The notes under the pieces are model-generated. The model had not been told where the DNA came from. It worked only from the letters and a program-made list of their open reading frames with translations, and ran no database searches. Made by a program: the position numbers and the translations under genes. From NCBI GenBank assembly GCA_023487205.1, contig JAMDBT010000044.1, positions 1 through 44,875 of the forward strand: DNA of 44,875 nt, given 5' to 3'. The DNA is from Thermoplasmatota archaeon. Its GTDB lineage: Archaea > Thermoplasmatota > Thermoplasmata > Thermoplasmatales > Thermoplasmataceae. Shown one piece after another: positions 16,519 through 24,797 of the stretch (position 1 is its first letter; the number at the start of each line of letters is the position of its first letter).

Positions 16519-17064
16519 TCACCAGATGTCTATCTTCCGGTCACCCTGGTGCATGGAATAGAAGAATCAGGAAATGTTGACTCTGACTCCGGGTGATTGT
16601 ATGCCGGCACTGTAGCGCTGAACTTGGCCGGAGAATGCAGATCCACGGTGATCCTCATCTTCAGTTCCTCGTCCCTGATGTTTTCCCTCCACACTTGAGC
16701 CCACGAAATGAAGAAACGCAGTTCTGGAGTAAAGCCGTCAATGGACTTTCCTCATTTCCGGATTCCGTTCCAGGTGCCGTTGCAACGCTTCGGAAGCAAT
16801 GCTTACTCCCAAGAAGTCCACGATGTTCTCTCCCAGAGTCAGCTCCCCGTTAACGCGAAGACCCGGAAGAGGCTCGAGGGAACTGTACAATTCCACAACC
16901 TTCCCTTCATCATCATCGCTCCACCAGTTATGGAGGCTTTCGTTCAGGTCGTATCTCCTCCCATGCTCGTCGTAACCGTGGGTAATCTCGTGGGATATGG
17001 CGCCTCCAATGGCACCACAGTTTATCGCGTCATCTATCCTAACGTCGAAGAATGGAGGGCTTAA
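16519..17064 (-). pseudogene. M13 (neprilysin/PepO-like) metallopeptidase, decayed C-terminal part
   Basis: Reading the minus strand from 17064 down, one frame gives PPFFDVRIDDAINCGAIGGAISHEITHGYDEHG, with the HExxH zinc site HEITH at 16978-16992, then LHNWWSDDD and LRVNGELTLGENIVDFLG, the second zinc motif of M13 peptidases. The frame ends at a TGA (16738-16740), and a shifted frame continues DGFTPELRFFISWAQVWR and DLHSPAKF; a third gives GDRKIDIW with a stop at 16519. These are the C-terminal landmarks of the family in the right order, broken by at least two frameshifts. The N-terminal two thirds are absent. It is a dead gene; the protein would have been an extracellular or periplasm-facing oligopeptidase. 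Confidence 0.9.
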
Positions 17065-17377
17065 TGTCTACTATGAAGGAAGTTTTTTTTGACCGATTCG
17101 CAGCATAATGGCGTTCTTGAATCACTGGAATTGCAGGAGAATAGTTTGGCGGTTATTTCTGCGTGACAAATCTCCTCCCATCTCAGCTTCTTGCAGGGGA
17201 TTGCCCTCTGGAACTGCCTGATATTCCGGAAGCAGTGCTTACGAACTTCAGAAACAGAATCGCTTGAAGAGCCGGTTAGAAAGCTACCGCCCTGTGAATT
17301 ACCTTACACGTTCGGCACGTACAGATACGGCAGATGTAGTAAGTATTACACAAAGATAACAATTCGGTGACCCTAAA
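17065..17377 (+). other. Non-coding gap before the DUF981 gene
   Basis: I found no gene, tRNA or convincing repeat here. The expected upstream part of the M13 peptidase is not readable in any minus-strand frame, so the remnant seems truncated near 17064. At the right end, TATTAC (17344-17349) and GGTGA (17366-17370) look like the TATA box and ribosome site of the next gene. Confidence 0.4.
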
Positions 17378-18007
17378 ATGGCATTCATCGACGATTTAGG
17401 TTTGGAATTGTTTACCCTTGTGCTGGCTACGATACTTCCAGCGTACATGATTACCGCGGCCTATTTCTACCACAGAAAGGTTCCAATGGAACAGGTTTCG
17501 GAATTGATACGCGGGAGCGGATTTCCCTTGCTCGTGTTGGGAATTTTCATGCTGATAATGGGCATATGGGGAGAGCTCACATGGCCATTCCCTGGAACTA
17601 TGGCCGCCTATAACATACTGTTCACCGATCCGTACGTTATTTTCTCACTTCTGATAGTAGGGGTTTCCCTTTCGCTTGTGTTCCATCAGAAGCTCCAGTT
17701 TGTTGGTGTCCTGGGATTCTTTGCAGGGATAATGGCAATATTCTATGGATATCAAGCATACGCCGATAACTTTACGAAGAGCCCCTTTGAGGCGTTCCTC
17801 CTCTACCTCGCTTTTGGAGTGGTAGGCTTATTTTCGCTTCCTTCCACGATAATCTTCGACTTCATCGAGGACAAGAAGAAGACCAAGAGCAGCCCAATCG
17901 AGACTCTTGTGCTTGCCATCTTCTGGCTCGCATTAATCGCCTCGGCCATCGCTGCCGGGTATCTCGCCGCTTCGGCTGTTCAGGGACACTTGATCGCTAC
18001 CCCGTGA
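17378..18007 (+). CDS. DUF981 family membrane protein
   Basis: A 209-residue polytopic membrane protein of the archaeal DUF981 family (PF06168). About five or six hydrophobic segments are seen (about 9-28, 48-66, 82-100, 104-122, 138-160, 176-197). Family-like features are FPLLVLGIFMLIMGIWGELTWP (about 49-70), with conserved Gly/Trp/Pro, and FTDPYVIFSL. A short polar loop DFIEDKKKTKSS precedes the last helix. The ATG is preceded by GGTGA at a spacing of 7. The function of the family is unknown. It stands alone, followed by a T-rich stretch (about 18026-18055) that may end transcription. Confidence 0.8.
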   Translation: MAFIDDLGLELFTLVLATILPAYMITAAYFYHRKVPMEQVSELIRGSGFPLLVLGIFMLIMGIWGELTWPFPGTMAAYNILFTDPYVIFSLLIVGVSLSLVFHQKLQFVGVLGFFAGIMAIFYGYQAYADNFTKSPFEAFLLYLAFGVVGLFSLPSTIIFDFIEDKKKTKSSPIETLVLAIFWLALIASAIAAGYLAASAVQGHLIATP

Positions 18008-18218
18008 TCAAGCGTTCTCTCCATACTTTTTCATTTTATTCCGATTTTTCCGCGCAACCGCATGGGCACTGAACAGATCGCAATTATTGTTGATTATCAC
18101 GTTCGATTGTCGAATAAGATTAATGAAATCGAGATGCACTTTCATTCGGGGTCATTGCGCCAGCGCTGTTCAACCGACTCCAGGAATAGGTGACCTGCAC
18201 CTTCCCACGAAGGAAATG

Positions 18219-18225
18219 TTTATTT
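18219..18225 (+). promoter_or_regulatory. TATA box of the transsulfuration operon
   Basis: TTTATTT with an upstream purine-rich GGAAA. Its centre is 25 bases before the GTG at 18247, which fixes that GTG as the likely leaderless start and rules out the longer in-frame start at 18190. Confidence 0.6.
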
Positions 18226-18246
18226 CGACTGGCACCACTCAGGTTC

Positions 18247-19227
18247 GTGACAGTAAGACCCAGGTGCAATACCGTTGTGGATTGCATCGGCAATACTCCA
18301 ATGGTCAGGTTGAACAGAATCACAAACGATCTGTCGTTTAACGTATGGGCTAAACTGGAATTCATGAACCCGTCTGGGAGCATAAAGGACAGGATGGCCA
18401 GGTACATTATTGAGGACGCTGAAAAGACCGGCAAACTGAAGCCCGGAGGCACGGTAATTGAGAATTCGTCCGGCAACACAGGAGCTGGACTTTCGATGAT
18501 CTCTGCTGCGCGGGGTTACGGATGCATAATCACCATTCCCGACAAGATGAGCGAGGAGAAGAGGAATTTCGTGAAGGCACTGGGGTCGAAGGTCGTGGTG
18601 ACTCCAACCGAGGTGCCTGCGGATTCTCCTGAGAGTTATTACAGCACGGCAAGAAGGCTAGCGCAGGAAACGGAAGGCAGCTTTTATCCGGATCAATACA
18701 ACAATCCTCTCAACGCGGAATCCCATTATGCGACAACAGGTCCGGAGATTTGGGAGCAGATGGAAGGGAAGATAGACGCGCTGGTCGCCGGTATTGGTAC
18801 CGGAGGGACGATAAGCGGCATTGGCAAATTTCTCAGGGAAAATTCCCCCGGAATAAAGATAATAGGCGTTGATCCCGAGGGGTCGGTTTTTTACGACTAC
18901 TTCAAGACCGGCAGGCTAGGAAAATTCCACCTGTATCAGGTCGAGGGAATAGGCGAGGACTACCTGGTGAAAGCCATAGACTTCTCCGTGATGGATGACA
19001 TCATTCAGGTTGACGACAGGGAATCGTTCAGGATGGCAAGGAGAATTGCCGCGGAGGAAGGTATTTTCGCAGGAGGGTCGAGTGGATCCGCCCTTGCTGC
19101 TATCATGAAGGGGAAGGACCTTTTCAGCCCCGGCGACGACGTTGTCGTGATATTCCCAGACTCCGGGGACAGGTATCTATCGAAGATTTACAACGATGAC
19201 TGGATGACGAGCAGGGGATTCTTGTGA
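18247..19227 (+). CDS. Cystathionine beta-synthase / cysteine synthase-like PLP enzyme
   Basis: A 326-residue fold-type II PLP enzyme. Seen: IGNTPMVRLN; PLP lysine in NPSGSIKDRM (Lys47); substrate loop SSGNTGAGL; phosphate-binding GIGTGGTISGIG; and C-terminal PDSGDRYLSK. There are no C-terminal CBS domains and no N-terminal heme region. Sequence alone does not separate cysteine synthase, O-phosphoserine sulfhydrylase and cystathionine beta-synthase. The partner gene directly after it, a cystathionine gamma-type enzyme, makes cystathionine beta-synthase the likeliest role: homocysteine + serine to cystathionine. The GTG start fits the TATA spacing. The following gene begins within or just after its stop. 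Confidence 0.88.
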   Translation: MTVRPRCNTVVDCIGNTPMVRLNRITNDLSFNVWAKLEFMNPSGSIKDRMARYIIEDAEKTGKLKPGGTVIENSSGNTGAGLSMISAARGYGCIITIPDKMSEEKRNFVKALGSKVVVTPTEVPADSPESYYSTARRLAQETEGSFYPDQYNNPLNAESHYATTGPEIWEQMEGKIDALVAGIGTGGTISGIGKFLRENSPGIKIIGVDPEGSVFYDYFKTGRLGKFHLYQVEGIGEDYLVKAIDFSVMDDIIQVDDRESFRMARRIAAEEGIFAGGSSGSALAAIMKGKDLFSPGDDVVVIFPDSGDRYLSKIYNDDWMTSRGFL

Positions 19228-19238
19228 TCGGTGGCAAA

Positions 19239-20402
19239 ATGAAGTTTGAGACTGCGGCTGTTCATGCGGGGGAGGAGCCACTCACGCAAACCGGGAAGTT
19301 CGGCGACGTTGCGATGCCCATACACCTTTCCAGCACTTTCGCCAGGAAGGTCCCTACGGAACCCACGGAAGGGTTTGAGTACAGCAGGACCGGTAATCCA
19401 ACCAGGCTTGCGCTGGAAAGGAAACTTGCCGCAATTGAATCGGCAAAGTTTGCGCTCGCCTTTTCCTCAGGGTCGGCAGCAGAAACCACAATACTGCTTT
19501 CGCTTCTTAGGACCGGAGATACTATCCTTGCATCCGACGATCTCTATGGCGGCTCCCGACGGCTGCTCGTCAACATGTCCAGCAATTTCGGACTGAGGCT
19601 GCTGTTTTCGGATTTCACAAGCCCGGATAAAGTGAAAGGAGCAATGCGAGAAAAGCCGAAAATGGTGTGGTACGAAACTCCGTCGAACCCTCTCATGAAG
19701 ATAATTGACATCGCTCTGATTTCAGAGATGTGTTCGGAAGCAGGAGCCCTCTCGGTGGTGGATAACACCTTTGCTACGCCTTACTTCCAGATGCCTCTCG
19801 GAATGGGTGCAGACATTGTCCTTCACAGCACAACCAAATACCTGAATGGCCACAGCGATTCTGTGGGCGGTGCCCTCATTACAGACAATGACGATCTCCA
19901 CGAGAAGCTGAAGTTTTACCAGAACGCAGGAGGTGCAATCCTATCGCCTTTCGACTCCTACCTCACGCTGCGGGGAATAAAGACACTCCACGCGAGAATG
20001 CCAATCCACGAGAGAAATGCCTCCTCGATCGCTTCGTTCCTGTCCGGGCACAGGATGGTTAAAAAAATGTACTATCCCGGACTGGATAGCCATCCGGGGC
20101 ACGCCATAGCAAAGAAACAGATGCGGGGATTCGGTGGTATGCTGTCCTTTGTCATGGATTCCGACCAAGCTGCAGTTTCGAGGTTCCTCGGGTCACTTAA
20201 GGTCTTTTACCTGGCCGAAAGCCTTGGCGGGGTCGAGTCGCTGATAGAGGTTCCCGCGCTGATGACCCACGCATCGGTACCGGAAAACGAGAGAAACAAA
20301 CTCGGCATTTCCAATTCCCTGATACGTGTTTCAGCCGGAATTGAGAGCGAAACTGATCTCATATCTGATCTGAAAGATGCGCTGGAATCAGTAGCAGATT
20401 AG
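19239..20402 (+). CDS. Cystathionine gamma-lyase / gamma-synthase (Cys/Met metabolism PLP enzyme)
   Basis: A 387-residue fold-type I PLP enzyme of the Cys/Met metabolism family. Seen: TAAVHAGEEP, the N-terminal family phrase; YSRTGNPTR; SSGSAAE; DDLYGGSRRL; YETPSNPLMKI; VVDNTFATP; PLP lysine in HSTTKYLNGHSD (Lys200); and SLGGVESLIEVPALMTHAS. Length is normal. The ATG at 19239 has GGTGG a few bases upstream, and is preferred to the GTG at 19224 that would overlap the previous gene by 4 bases. With the beta-synthase-like gene it would complete reverse transsulfuration, homocysteine to cysteine; gamma-synthase activity in the other direction cannot be excluded. Confidence 0.9.
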   Translation: MKFETAAVHAGEEPLTQTGKFGDVAMPIHLSSTFARKVPTEPTEGFEYSRTGNPTRLALERKLAAIESAKFALAFSSGSAAETTILLSLLRTGDTILASDDLYGGSRRLLVNMSSNFGLRLLFSDFTSPDKVKGAMREKPKMVWYETPSNPLMKIIDIALISEMCSEAGALSVVDNTFATPYFQMPLGMGADIVLHSTTKYLNGHSDSVGGALITDNDDLHEKLKFYQNAGGAILSPFDSYLTLRGIKTLHARMPIHERNASSIASFLSGHRMVKKMYYPGLDSHPGHAIAKKQMRGFGGMLSFVMDSDQAAVSRFLGSLKVFYLAESLGGVESLIEVPALMTHASVPENERNKLGISNSLIRVSAGIESETDLISDLKDALESVAD

Positions 20403-20494
20403 GGGAGGAGCCGGGGATCATCGCTCTTTCAAGCATCTGTTCGATCGGGATAGGTGGCGCGAGTCGCGTTTTGTAGTGTTGCGCTGATCAATAC

Positions 20495-20502
20495 CTTTAT
20501 AT
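20495..20502 (+). promoter_or_regulatory. TATA box of the secreted protein gene
   Basis: CTTTATAT, a strong archaeal TATA match. Transcription should begin near 20522-20526, which leaves a leader of about 15 bases before the ATG at 20540 and coincides with an out-of-frame ATG at 20526. Confidence 0.6.
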
Positions 20503-20539
20503 GCAAAAACCTTAAATCTGTGGAAATGGATATCTCCAG

Positions 20540-21835
20540 ATGGCAAAAGCAGGTACTATAGCCATTGGTGCAGTAGTAATAGTGATTATCGTTGTGGCTG
20601 CCGCTCTCTTTGCGTCGGGGGTAATAAGTTTCCAGAGTTCCTCGTCCAATTCAGTGGGGGCCTCGAACGTCGTAGGTGAGAGCGCCGTAAACTCGGCATT
20701 GGGTGGAAACTGGGGCCAGGGTGGCGGCTCTACTGGAACAGTGAGCAACTCAGCGGGACTTGATGCTCTGTTTGGTGCTCATTCCGGTTCGCTCCCGACA
20801 ACACTCGCAGGACCGGCGATGGCCGCTCAGACGAGTGTGAATAATCCGGTTCTGAAACAGGTACAGACATCCGGTTATCAGCTATCTCTCGCAGGGTCTC
20901 CCTCGTCTCCCTTCTACGGGCTTATTTCCTTCGAGTTCAGCATATTTGGTCAGAACACCAGCGGCCCTCAGTTCCTCACTGTAGGCTATCTGCAGTATAA
21001 TGTATCAGCGAGCCCCCTATTTAACGACATATGGGTGAATGCGACAAACACGTCATTCTCCAATTCTTCCGAGTCAGCGTTCATGTATAAGGGAACTACA
21101 CAAGGTTATGAATTCGTCATGGTGTCTGCTCACACCTTCACGTCTAAATTCAATATTTCTTTGCTCGTGGGATACACGGGTGACTTCTTTATCTTCATGG
21201 CCTACGCAGGATACGCTAACCAGACGCTGGCACATTTCGAAAGCCTCTATGTAAATGAAGCGAAACTCGTTGCCTCAATTTCCCAATCTTTCAGGTCGAC
21301 ATTCGTTAGCGCCAGCAATCTGACCACGGATACGGGCATTACATGGACACAGGACATTACCACTGGAATAGGCATCCACAACGCCAAGGAACTCATTTAC
21401 AGCGCTGCTTACGTCATGAACATGACTATCCCCAACAAATACAAGGCAGACATAAACAACACCATCGGTAGCATTACAGAAATCGGAATTGGAGTCTATA
21501 CCAACGGATCAATGAGCAACCCCAGCAATGCGGCAATTTTGGGATACGTGACCTTCAGTTCTTCCAGTAGTGCAAACTCGTCATACACGGTGCTTACTCT
21601 GGCCCTGTCAGGCTCTCCGATCGTAGGCGGGGGAACGTTTGCCAGTGGACCTATGAGTGGTGACGAATACACGAATATTACACTTCCTCCCAGCATGACT
21701 GGAGGGTCAATCTATGACACCATAATGATAGTGGACGCCGGGACCCACCTTGTTTACCTGGAGTTCGGCACTACCAGCGCTCTCAGCTTTAGTGCCCTGA
21801 CAGCCTCTGCAGCCGCAGAAGTGGCTGTTGCCTAA
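20540..21835 (+). CDS. Secreted/surface protein, Ser/Thr/Asn-rich, unknown function
   Basis: A 431-residue protein with one N-terminal hydrophobic segment (about 5-26, AIGAVVIVIIVVAAALFASG) right after MAKAGT, typical of archaeal signal anchors. The ectodomain is rich in Ser, Thr, Asn, Gly and aromatic residues and has many N-glycosylation sequons (NTS, NAT, NMT, NYT-like). The C-terminus, ATSAAAEVAVA-like, is mildly hydrophobic. No domain is recognised; S-layer-associated or adhesin-like proteins look like this. It has its own strong TATA box and a hairpin/T-tract end, so it is a single, probably well expressed unit. Codon use and base composition match neighbours. Confidence 0.75.
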   Translation: MAKAGTIAIGAVVIVIIVVAAALFASGVISFQSSSSNSVGASNVVGESAVNSALGGNWGQGGGSTGTVSNSAGLDALFGAHSGSLPTTLAGPAMAAQTSVNNPVLKQVQTSGYQLSLAGSPSSPFYGLISFEFSIFGQNTSGPQFLTVGYLQYNVSASPLFNDIWVNATNTSFSNSSESAFMYKGTTQGYEFVMVSAHTFTSKFNISLLVGYTGDFFIFMAYAGYANQTLAHFESLYVNEAKLVASISQSFRSTFVSASNLTTDTGITWTQDITTGIGIHNAKELIYSAAYVMNMTIPNKYKADINNTIGSITEIGIGVYTNGSMSNPSNAAILGYVTFSSSSSANSSYTVLTLALSGSPIVGGGTFASGPMSGDEYTNITLPPSMTGGSIYDTIMIVDAGTHLVYLEFGTTSALSFSALTASAAAEVAVA

Positions 21836-21838
21836 TCT

Positions 21839-21879
21839 GGTGTGGGAATAAGTCCCGCACCATTTTCTTTTTTTTTTTG
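21839..21879 (+). terminator. Hairpin plus T-tract terminator
   Basis: GGTGTGGGA (21839-21847) pairs with TCCCGCACC (21853-21861) around a five-base loop, with one T-G pair. ATTTTC and a run of about 12 T follow. It lies 3 bases after the stop of the secreted-protein gene. Archaeal RNA polymerase mainly needs the T run; a stem this regular is less usual and could also stabilise the 3' end. Confidence 0.8.
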
Positions 21880-22202
21880 AAAATTAATCGATGTTTCCAA
21901 GAACTGTAGATCATCTCCATTGCAACACAATTCTCGGCTCGTTTAGCTTCAGTGTGAAGGACTCTATAGAGTAGTGGTTACCATTCGCACATTTTTGTTC
22001 TGCAGGGACTGTCAACCAATTTCCGTGATTGCAGCACGAAGAACGCTGTTTCAACTTTAATTGATCAGTTCAGGCTTATCTCCCCCGACCGGGAAGTACC
22101 TCATTTCCACCCGATCTGGAAATCAAGTTGAATTCCGGTTTCTCGGCATTCGGTCACCTCAGAATACAATGAGATTGTCGCACTCAGGGGATCAGTTTTT
22201 CA
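21880..22202. other. Non-coding gap between two convergent units
   Basis: No open frame with credible coding character, tRNA or C/D-box guide pattern could be found on either strand. It contains only short imperfect inverted repeats. It serves as the 3' flank of the secreted-protein gene and of the ABC operon. Confidence 0.4.
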
Positions 22203-23144
22203 CTACTTTTCATTGGAGACTCTCGAGATGTATGCCTTCTCAAGACTCTCTACCTCACTGACCTCCCTAATTTTGAGCCCTGACTTGAGAAGTTCTGATA
22301 TCACAGTTGAATTGCTAACTCCGTCCTTGGGCTTCAATATCAGTACGTCACCGTTTGCCTGGACCTCGGAGACTCCCTTGATTTTCTCAGGCAAGGACTC
22401 GGGAGTTGATTCCAACCTTATTGAAAGATACTTTTCCAATGCATCCCTGCTTGAATCGAACACAATTCTTCCTGCATTGATTATCAGAATCCTGTTCCCG
22501 AATGATCTGACCTCGCTCAAAATGTGGGAGCTGATCAGAACCAGCTTCTCCCTGGCTTTAAGGTCCTCAATAATGGATCTGAACTCGACCACTCCAGCAG
22601 GGTCAAGGTTCGCGGTTGGCTCGTCAAACGATATTATCGGCGAATCCGGAACAAGTGCGCTGGCATTTGCGAATTTCTGCTTCATGCCTGATGAATATGT
22701 TCCATACAAGTTATCCAGGAAAGGGCTTATGCCGGTTCTTGACGAAACCTCTTCAATCCTCTTTTCAATTGCATCCCCATTGATCCCCCTTAGACTTGCC
22801 ACAAACCTGAGAATTTCCCTGCCAGATAGATAGGGATGGAACCTCGTCTCATCCACCTGTGAAGCCATCATGCCCAGCACCTTTGCTGCGTTCTTGTCTA
22901 TACTTAAACCGTTCACCGTGATCTCGCCGCTGCTTGGAAATGAGAGCCTGTTCAAGAGCTTCAGGAAGGTAGTTTTGCCCGCTCCGTTGGGACCCAGCAA
23001 GGCAACCACTCCCGGGCCAGACACGTCAATGCTGACTTTATCAAGCGCGGTAGTCTTGCCGTATCGTTTGGTTACTTCTCTGAACGAAATCTGCGCTGGC
23101 ATTCCTCGTGTGCCATTGGAATGTGCCGGATCCGGTGCTGCCAT
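22203..23144 (-). CDS. ABC transporter ATP-binding protein (ABC-2 type exporter)
   Basis: A 313-residue ATPase that powers the permease encoded just upstream. Seen: Walker A GPNGAGKT; Q-loop region MASQVDETRFHPYLSGRE; signature variant YSSGMKQKF; Walker B PIISFDEPTANLDP; switch histidine ISSHILSE. A C-terminal extension of about 90 residues is typical of CcmA/NatA-type exporters. The ATG at 23144 lies 8 bases after the permease stop; the ATG at 23102 opens directly on the nucleotide-binding domain and is a fair alternative. An in-frame start at 23249 lies inside the permease gene and is rejected. It ends the minus-strand run that begins with glyA. Confidence 0.9.
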   Translation of the reverse strand: MAAPDPAHSNGTRGMPAQISFREVTKRYGKTTALDKVSIDVSGPGVVALLGPNGAGKTTFLKLLNRLSFPSSGEITVNGLSIDKNAAKVLGMMASQVDETRFHPYLSGREILRFVASLRGINGDAIEKRIEEVSSRTGISPFLDNLYGTYSSGMKQKFANASALVPDSPIISFDEPTANLDPAGVVEFRSIIEDLKAREKLVLISSHILSEVRSFGNRILIINAGRIVFDSSRDALEKYLSIRLESTPESLPEKIKGVSEVQANGDVLILKPKDGVSNSTVISELLKSGLKIREVSEVESLEKAYISRVSNEK

Positions 23145-23152
23145 TCGTTTGG

Positions 23153-23983
23153 TCAACTGGACTCCCTCCACTCGAACAGGAGGGCAGCAGGCACTACGGT
23201 TCCGATCGCGTAACAGAGCATTATGAGGATAGAGTGTACTACCGGCCAAAAACCCGAAGGCTGAAGTGTTCCTCCAAGTCCCGTAAACTGAAAAGATATT
23301 CCAACGTATACGGTGTAGACCACAGACACGGTGTTATTGATAAGAAACTCGGGCGCAGATCTGTAAAGTATTTCCCAGATTAGAGTCAGCGAGTTGAACA
23401 TAATAAAGTAAAGAACCAGGACAGCGATGTTCACGTACGTTGTTCTCCGGAAAACGGCAGAAAGGAGGAAAACCACAGAAAGCATTGCGAGGACGAAAAC
23501 AAGCAGAAGACCATAGGAAAGCAAGACTGCCAGATTTGGGAGGGAACGTATCACTACGAGATATGAAATGAAACCTGCAAGGTAGTAAATTGCGCAAATT
23601 ATCGACGCACCCGCATATGCAGCAAGGAACTTGCCTGCGAAAACGTGGCGCCTGTCCACGGGGAGGGTAAACGTGAAATTTGCCGTCCCTTCCTCCAACT
23701 CCCCTGCGATTGCACTGGAACCGAAGAACAGCGCAGCAAAGAAACCCACGGTCGGAGCGAAGAACCCCCAGAAGTACTCCAGAAGGTTTCCCCTGAGCAA
23801 TTGCGCGACGCCGGACCCTCCTACAATGTATCGGCCTATGCTCCCAAAATACATCAGGGACGCATATGTCATCAGGGACGATATGATCAGAACGAGGAAC
23901 AAAAGGAAATAGAAACTTCTGGACCTGAAATAATTGATGAAGAAATACCGGAAAATAATCAATCTTCTACTTAGAGGGTACAT
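23153..23983 (-). CDS. ABC-2 type permease
   Basis: A 276-residue integral membrane protein with six hydrophobic segments (about 20-42, 65-88, 110-135, 147-172, 183-203 and 246-268). It has the ABC-2 hallmark of an acidic loop before helix 3: AGELEEGTANFTFTLPVDRRHVFAGKFL. It forms the channel for the ATPase that follows. Its ATG comes immediately after the TAA of the preceding anchored protein (TAAATG). The substrate is unknown; small proteins of this class export drugs, lipids, polysaccharide or heme-type compounds. Confidence 0.85.
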   Translation of the reverse strand: MYPLSRRLIIFRYFFINYFRSRSFYFLLFLVLIISSLMTYASLMYFGSIGRYIVGGSGVAQLLRGNLLEYFWGFFAPTVGFFAALFFGSSAIAGELEEGTANFTFTLPVDRRHVFAGKFLAAYAGASIICAIYYLAGFISYLVVIRSLPNLAVLLSYGLLLVFVLAMLSVVFLLSAVFRRTTYVNIAVLVLYFIMFNSLTLIWEILYRSAPEFLINNTVSVVYTVYVGISFQFTGLGGTLQPSGFWPVVHSILIMLCYAIGTVVPAALLFEWRESS

Positions 23984-24772
23984 TTAAGCTCCCCGCAAAA
24001 GGAGTGAGAACACCCTAGCTAATCCAATGTCTGTGACAAACTCCAGTGATCCGCCAAAAACCGCATATGGCCTTACTCCCGTAAGGATTGTTAGCAGACT
24101 GGAAGCTTCTCCTGCGGTTGAATTTGATACCATGTGAACGGTCAAGAATGTCTGAAACGCGGTCACGTTGACCCAGATCCAATCAAAGATCGGGATTCCG
24201 CTATACAAAATGATGGAGACAGGATACTGGCCAGATCCGTTAAACTCCACATGATGCCACGTCCCTAACGACGCGGCTGCGATGGCATCCTCGATTCCGC
24301 CCATGGTTCCCAGGAGAACTACTTCGGTGCCGGAAACCAGGCACATGGTCAAGTTCACGCTGGTTGAGTTTGACCCAACCAGATATTGCAGTAACTGGGA
24401 AATTACGTTGCCGTTGCTTACGTTTATGTCGGAAATCTCCAGGTTCTCGATAGACTCCCCCAGGTAGAAGCCAATTCCTGAGATGGCATAGTGGTTCGAA
24501 TTGAAAGCTGTGGAGGAGAAATTGATCAAGGTGCCCTCAGGCGAGACCCCGGAATTAAGGGCGATGCCAAATTCGCTGCCAAGGGAAAAGCCATACATCG
24601 GCACTCCCGGGTAGTCTAAGCTGAATAACAAAGCAGAATTTCCGGGAAGATAGTCTTGCGGAGAATTCGAAAGCGTTTGCGACGCATTTATTGTGGAGGC
24701 GTAAAGGTACATGGATGTGACGGAAATTATTGCTGCGACCAAGGCAACGATTTTTCCCGATGTCCAATACAT
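23984..24772 (-). CDS. Membrane-anchored extracytoplasmic protein linked to the ABC exporter
   Basis: A 262-residue protein that I do not recognise. Residues about 6-27 are one hydrophobic segment (IVALVAAIISVTSMYLYA). The rest is a Ser/Asn-rich beta-type ectodomain with many sequons (NAS, NFS, NVS, NLT, NGS, NST), and a mildly hydrophobic end (LARVFSLLLRGA). It has no lipobox cysteine. The ATG at 24772 is taken because a longer start at 24835 would overlap glyA by 38 bases and add a polar tail before the anchor. Its stop touches the start of the permease, so it is probably an accessory subunit facing outward. Confidence 0.65.
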   Translation of the reverse strand: MYWTSGKIVALVAAIISVTSMYLYASTINASQTLSNSPQDYLPGNSALLFSLDYPGVPMYGFSLGSEFGIALNSGVSPEGTLINFSSTAFNSNHYAISGIGFYLGESIENLEISDINVSNGNVISQLLQYLVGSNSTSVNLTMCLVSGTEVVLLGTMGGIEDAIAAASLGTWHHVEFNGSGQYPVSIILYSGIPIFDWIWVNVTAFQTFLTVHMVSNSTAGEASSLLTILTGVRPYAVFGGSLEFVTDIGLARVFSLLLRGA

Positions 24773-24797
24773 TACGGATTCCAATCCCCGCTGTTGC

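Noticed and set aside
16593-17064. Two plus-strand frames of 86 and 118 codons
   Set aside because: They are antisense shadows of the decayed M13 peptidase, whose conserved motifs read on the minus strand.
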